Assembly: GCF_042920265.1 (NCBI RefSeq)
Contig: NZ_JBDQZI010000002.1
Coordinates: 310,001-374,000 of the forward strand
Direction of reading: 5' to 3'
Length of the DNA: 64,000 nt
DNA from: Lysinibacillus_B sp042920265
Lineage (GTDB): Bacteria; Bacillota; Bacilli; Bacillales_A; Planococcaceae
Of the stretch, positions 62,152 through 64,000 are shown piece after piece. The notes beneath the pieces are model-generated. The model saw only the letters and a program-made list of their open reading frames with translations, was not told where the DNA came from and did no database searches. The position numbers and the translations under genes were made by a program. Numbering within the stretch: the stretch's first letter is position 1; every line of letters begins with the position of its first letter.

Positions 62152-63233
62152 CGGTTCCCCTCCTTTTTGATGCTGCGGATTTGTTCTAACAATGCTTGGA
62201 ATGTCACATAATGTGGCATTTTTAAATGGGAAATGAATCCTGTCGATTCAATAATATCAACGTGAAGTAGGACAAATTCTTCATCATGAATTGGCGAATC
62301 GCCCCCGACTTCTAACGCGTGATCCATGATCGACATCGCAATCGCCTTCGTTTCGTTTTGCCCAAAACAGGCACCGTAGCCGATATCAAATTCCAATACT
62401 TGTTGCCCTTCTTCATCTACATTGACCGGAATAAAGGACTCGACTTCCGTTAGCTTAATGGCGCCAATATAGTAAGGGTCTGCCTCGTCTTCTAATGCGA
62501 CATAAATCGGTTGCCAGCCGACTCGTACCTCGCCCACATTTGGATGGGAGGCACCGTAGCCACGTAAACCTGCATAGCCAAGTGACGTAACTGTCCCCGT
62601 TTGACCTCGTGTTAATGTTTGCAAGCGCTGGGAACGATTCGTTGGAAACGCCATCGCTTGCTTCGTCACATCGCTTGGCTCCTGATCATTTAATGGAAAC
62701 TCTCGCACTAAGCCTTCTTCTCGCAAGTAATCCATTACTTTAGGGAGGTGCTCTAAAGGAAGCTTACTTTCTTCAGGTGTATCGATTTGTTCAAATTGGG
62801 CTTTCTTTCGCACAACATCTGCCACCGTCTCCTCCAGCAGCTCAAAGTCCAACAAACGATGTAAATAATCGTGGGAAGCCCCTAATATTTGTCCACCTGG
62901 AATATCTTTAAAGCTCGCTGAAATGCGTCGTAGGACAAACATTTCACGTGCATCTGTTACTGTCGAATAATATAAGCGCGGCAACGTGGAACGGTGGGCA
63001 CGTAATAAAAACACGGCCTCCTCTGCATTCCCCTCGCTTTGCTTCATCGCTAAAGAGGCTAAACGTTCACTATATAAGCTACTTTCAGACATCACTTGAT
63101 CTAAAAAGCCGCGCATCGTTGCCTGTAATGTTTGCACAGATACGTGGGCACCATGCTTGACGCGCTCATACTGCAAATGCTCTAAAGAAGCGTCAATCGC
63201 CTCTGCCCCGCCTCGCACTGCTACATATGCCAT
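62148..63233 (-). CDS. phnI: C-P lyase subunit PhnI
   Basis: A 361-residue protein (E. coli 354). Conserved regions are AVRGGAEAI at the start, QTGTVTSLGYAGLRGYG, DIGYGACFGQNETKAIAMS and the C-terminal EEFVLLHVDIIESTGFISHLKMPHYV in pieces, including the His residues near the zinc site at the PhnJ interface. It forms the core with PhnG, PhnH and PhnJ and swaps the adenine of ATP for the phosphonate. It overlaps phnJ by 4 bp. Confidence 0.93.
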   Translation of the reverse strand: MAYVAVRGGAEAIDASLEHLQYERVKHGAHVSVQTLQATMRGFLDQVMSESSLYSERLASLAMKQSEGNAEEAVFLLRAHRSTLPRLYYSTVTDAREMFVLRRISASFKDIPGGQILGASHDYLHRLLDFELLEETVADVVRKKAQFEQIDTPEESKLPLEHLPKVMDYLREEGLVREFPLNDQEPSDVTKQAMAFPTNRSQRLQTLTRGQTGTVTSLGYAGLRGYGASHPNVGEVRVGWQPIYVALEDEADPYYIGAIKLTEVESFIPVNVDEEGQQVLEFDIGYGACFGQNETKAIAMSIMDHALEVGGDSPIHDEEFVLLHVDIIESTGFISHLKMPHYVTFQALLEQIRSIKKEGNR

Positions 63234-63805
63234 TAGTTGTTCACCTCTTTCATCATCGTTGTTCGTGGTAAAGCAAGTACCTTACCTGCTTGATCAATCA
63301 AAATGAGATCAACCCCGAGCGGAAACTCGCGATTTCGCTTCGCACGTAGCTGCACAATGTTCGGAGATAATGCGATTTCCATTACTTCCTGATGCTGAAT
63401 GCCTGGTCCTGTTAATGCATATACCGTCTTTCTTTGGTCCTGCGCTACTTCCATCACGAATGTAGCCGATTGCTGCGGATCAATTAAATTCCCGATTTTG
63501 GCTACCGCTAATGCTTCTAGCACTTGCTCCTCTTTCGCTTGTGCAGGCACAATGATAAAATCGGCCGCGCCAAACTCGTTCATCTTGGCACCTGTCCATG
63601 CGCGCAGCTCGCGTTGCAGTCGCTCCTCTTCACCAACCGTTTGGAAGCTCACTTCTCCATCCAGCAATGTCATTAAAACAGACAATGTTTCAGCGTATAG
63701 TCCGTCAACAGCATGCAATGGTTGTACTGCCTCTTTTTTGCCTGGTCGCGCAAAGCAATCCATTAGCGTCCGAAATGTTTGCTGAGTAAAATGTGTCATT
63801 TCCAT
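63233..63805 (-). CDS. phnH: C-P lyase subunit PhnH
   Basis: A 190-residue PLP-transferase-like subunit without cofactor. FRTLMDCFARPGK at the start, VYALTGPGIQ and the final NREFPLGVDLILID are conserved with E. coli PhnH (194 residues). It dimerises within the GHIJ core. GGAGGAG precedes the ATG. It abuts phnI by one base. Confidence 0.93.
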   Translation of the reverse strand: MEMTHFTQQTFRTLMDCFARPGKKEAVQPLHAVDGLYAETLSVLMTLLDGEVSFQTVGEEERLQRELRAWTGAKMNEFGAADFIIVPAQAKEEQVLEALAVAKIGNLIDPQQSATFVMEVAQDQRKTVYALTGPGIQHQEVMEIALSPNIVQLRAKRNREFPLGVDLILIDQAGKVLALPRTTMMKEVNN

Positions 63806-63817
63806 TTTTTCTCCTCC

Positions 63818-64000
63818 TTAAATCGACATCGTATCGAACTGTACTTTTGTCCGTTCGATGGAGCGTTTCACCTCGTGCTGTTCCTGTTCGAGTCGTTGTG
63901 AAAGTTTTGTAAATATTTCCTCCCACGCAGCTACTTCAGGCAGTTGTCCATTATAGGCAGCATCAATGATCGCCAATGCTTTGGACAGCTCTGGCTCATA
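63818..64000 (-). CDS. phnG: C-P lyase subunit PhnG, C-terminal part (5' end outside window)
   Basis: Only the last 60 residues are present, in a frame open to the window edge and stopping with TAA at 63818. ALAIIDAAYNG and the closing TKVQFDTM match the end of PhnG. It should be the first gene of the operon or follow a regulator outside the window. The stop lies 12 bp before phnH. Confidence 0.85.
   Translation of the reverse strand, partial: YEPELSKALAIIDAAYNGQLPEVAAWEEIFTKLSQRLEQEQHEVKRSIERTKVQFDTMSI

Noticed and set aside
1..64000. tRNA or rRNA genes
   Set aside because: No cloverleaf-like or rRNA-like sequence was noticed in any intergenic region; a dedicated scan was not possible.

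Overview
The window looks like the chromosome of a low-GC Gram-positive bacterium of the order Bacillales. The gene set best fits the Lysinibacillus/Solibacillus/Kurthia group (Planococcaceae/Caryophanaceae); this is an inference from content, not a database match. Supporting signs are strong purine-rich ribosome binding sites, lipobox lipoproteins, a LiaIH-LiaFSR envelope stress locus, an Spx-family regulator, protoheme farnesyltransferase, DUF4003 and SE1832-type proteins, and factor-independent terminators between most units. No rRNA, tRNA or CRISPR array was seen.

Layout. 1-4263: end of a LysR regulator, then an arginase-fold hydrolase, a glutaminase, a YheO-type regulator and an NRAMP-fold transporter. 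The hydrolase and the transporter both lack canonical metal-binding residues. 4411-12318: cation/proton antiporter, SDR-like protein, PseG/SpsG-like protein, an ABC-F ATPase and aspartate ammonia-lyase. 12363-15676: lia envelope stress operon on the minus strand. 16038-17015: Spx-like plus MarR pair behind a double palindromic operator. 17215-23479: ECF sigma factor, M20 dipeptidase, TPR-GGDEF cyclase, ctaB and unknown small genes. 23620-33256: a catabolic island on the minus strand (acyl-CoA ligase, enoyl-CoA hydratase, TRAP transporter, TetR regulator, two acyl-CoA dehydrogenases, metallo-beta-lactamase-fold hydrolase) that probably imports and degrades an unknown carboxylic acid. 33417-36172: exported and unknown proteins. 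36183-38375: an IS200/IS605 element with tnpA and a zinc-ribbon-less tnpB. 38980-39732: two genes, each broken by one nonsense codon. 39719-46492: a defence cluster (DUF2357 nuclease, McrB-like AAA+ motor, DUF3883-type protein, divergent cytosine-5 DNA methyltransferase) resembling LlaJI-type restriction-modification. 46547-49573: MBOAT/DHHW polysaccharide O-acetylation genes. 49734-53286: phosphatase, DUF4003, MepB, DUF3841. 53818-64000: a nearly complete carbon-phosphorus lyase operon, phnG-H-I-J-K-M-L-phnPP-D-C-E-E, on the minus strand.

Two observations stand out. First, PhnJ, the radical-SAM C-P lyase subunit, keeps only two of the four cysteines that bind the cluster or carry the radical in Escherichia coli (T242 and M270 replace C244 and C272), while its partner PhnK has gained an N-terminal CX2C-X11-CX2C motif. 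Second, intergenic regions hold phased short-motif arrays. One class has an 8-9 bp core repeated every 21 bp with a core that differs between loci (8260, 10320, 17079, 21035, 50752). The other has a GTACC core repeated every 11 bp (23539, 31090, 35593). Most arrays lie within about 15 bp of a stop codon, and at 23539 and 31090 the array lies between a stop codon and a hairpin. I know of no established name for either class.
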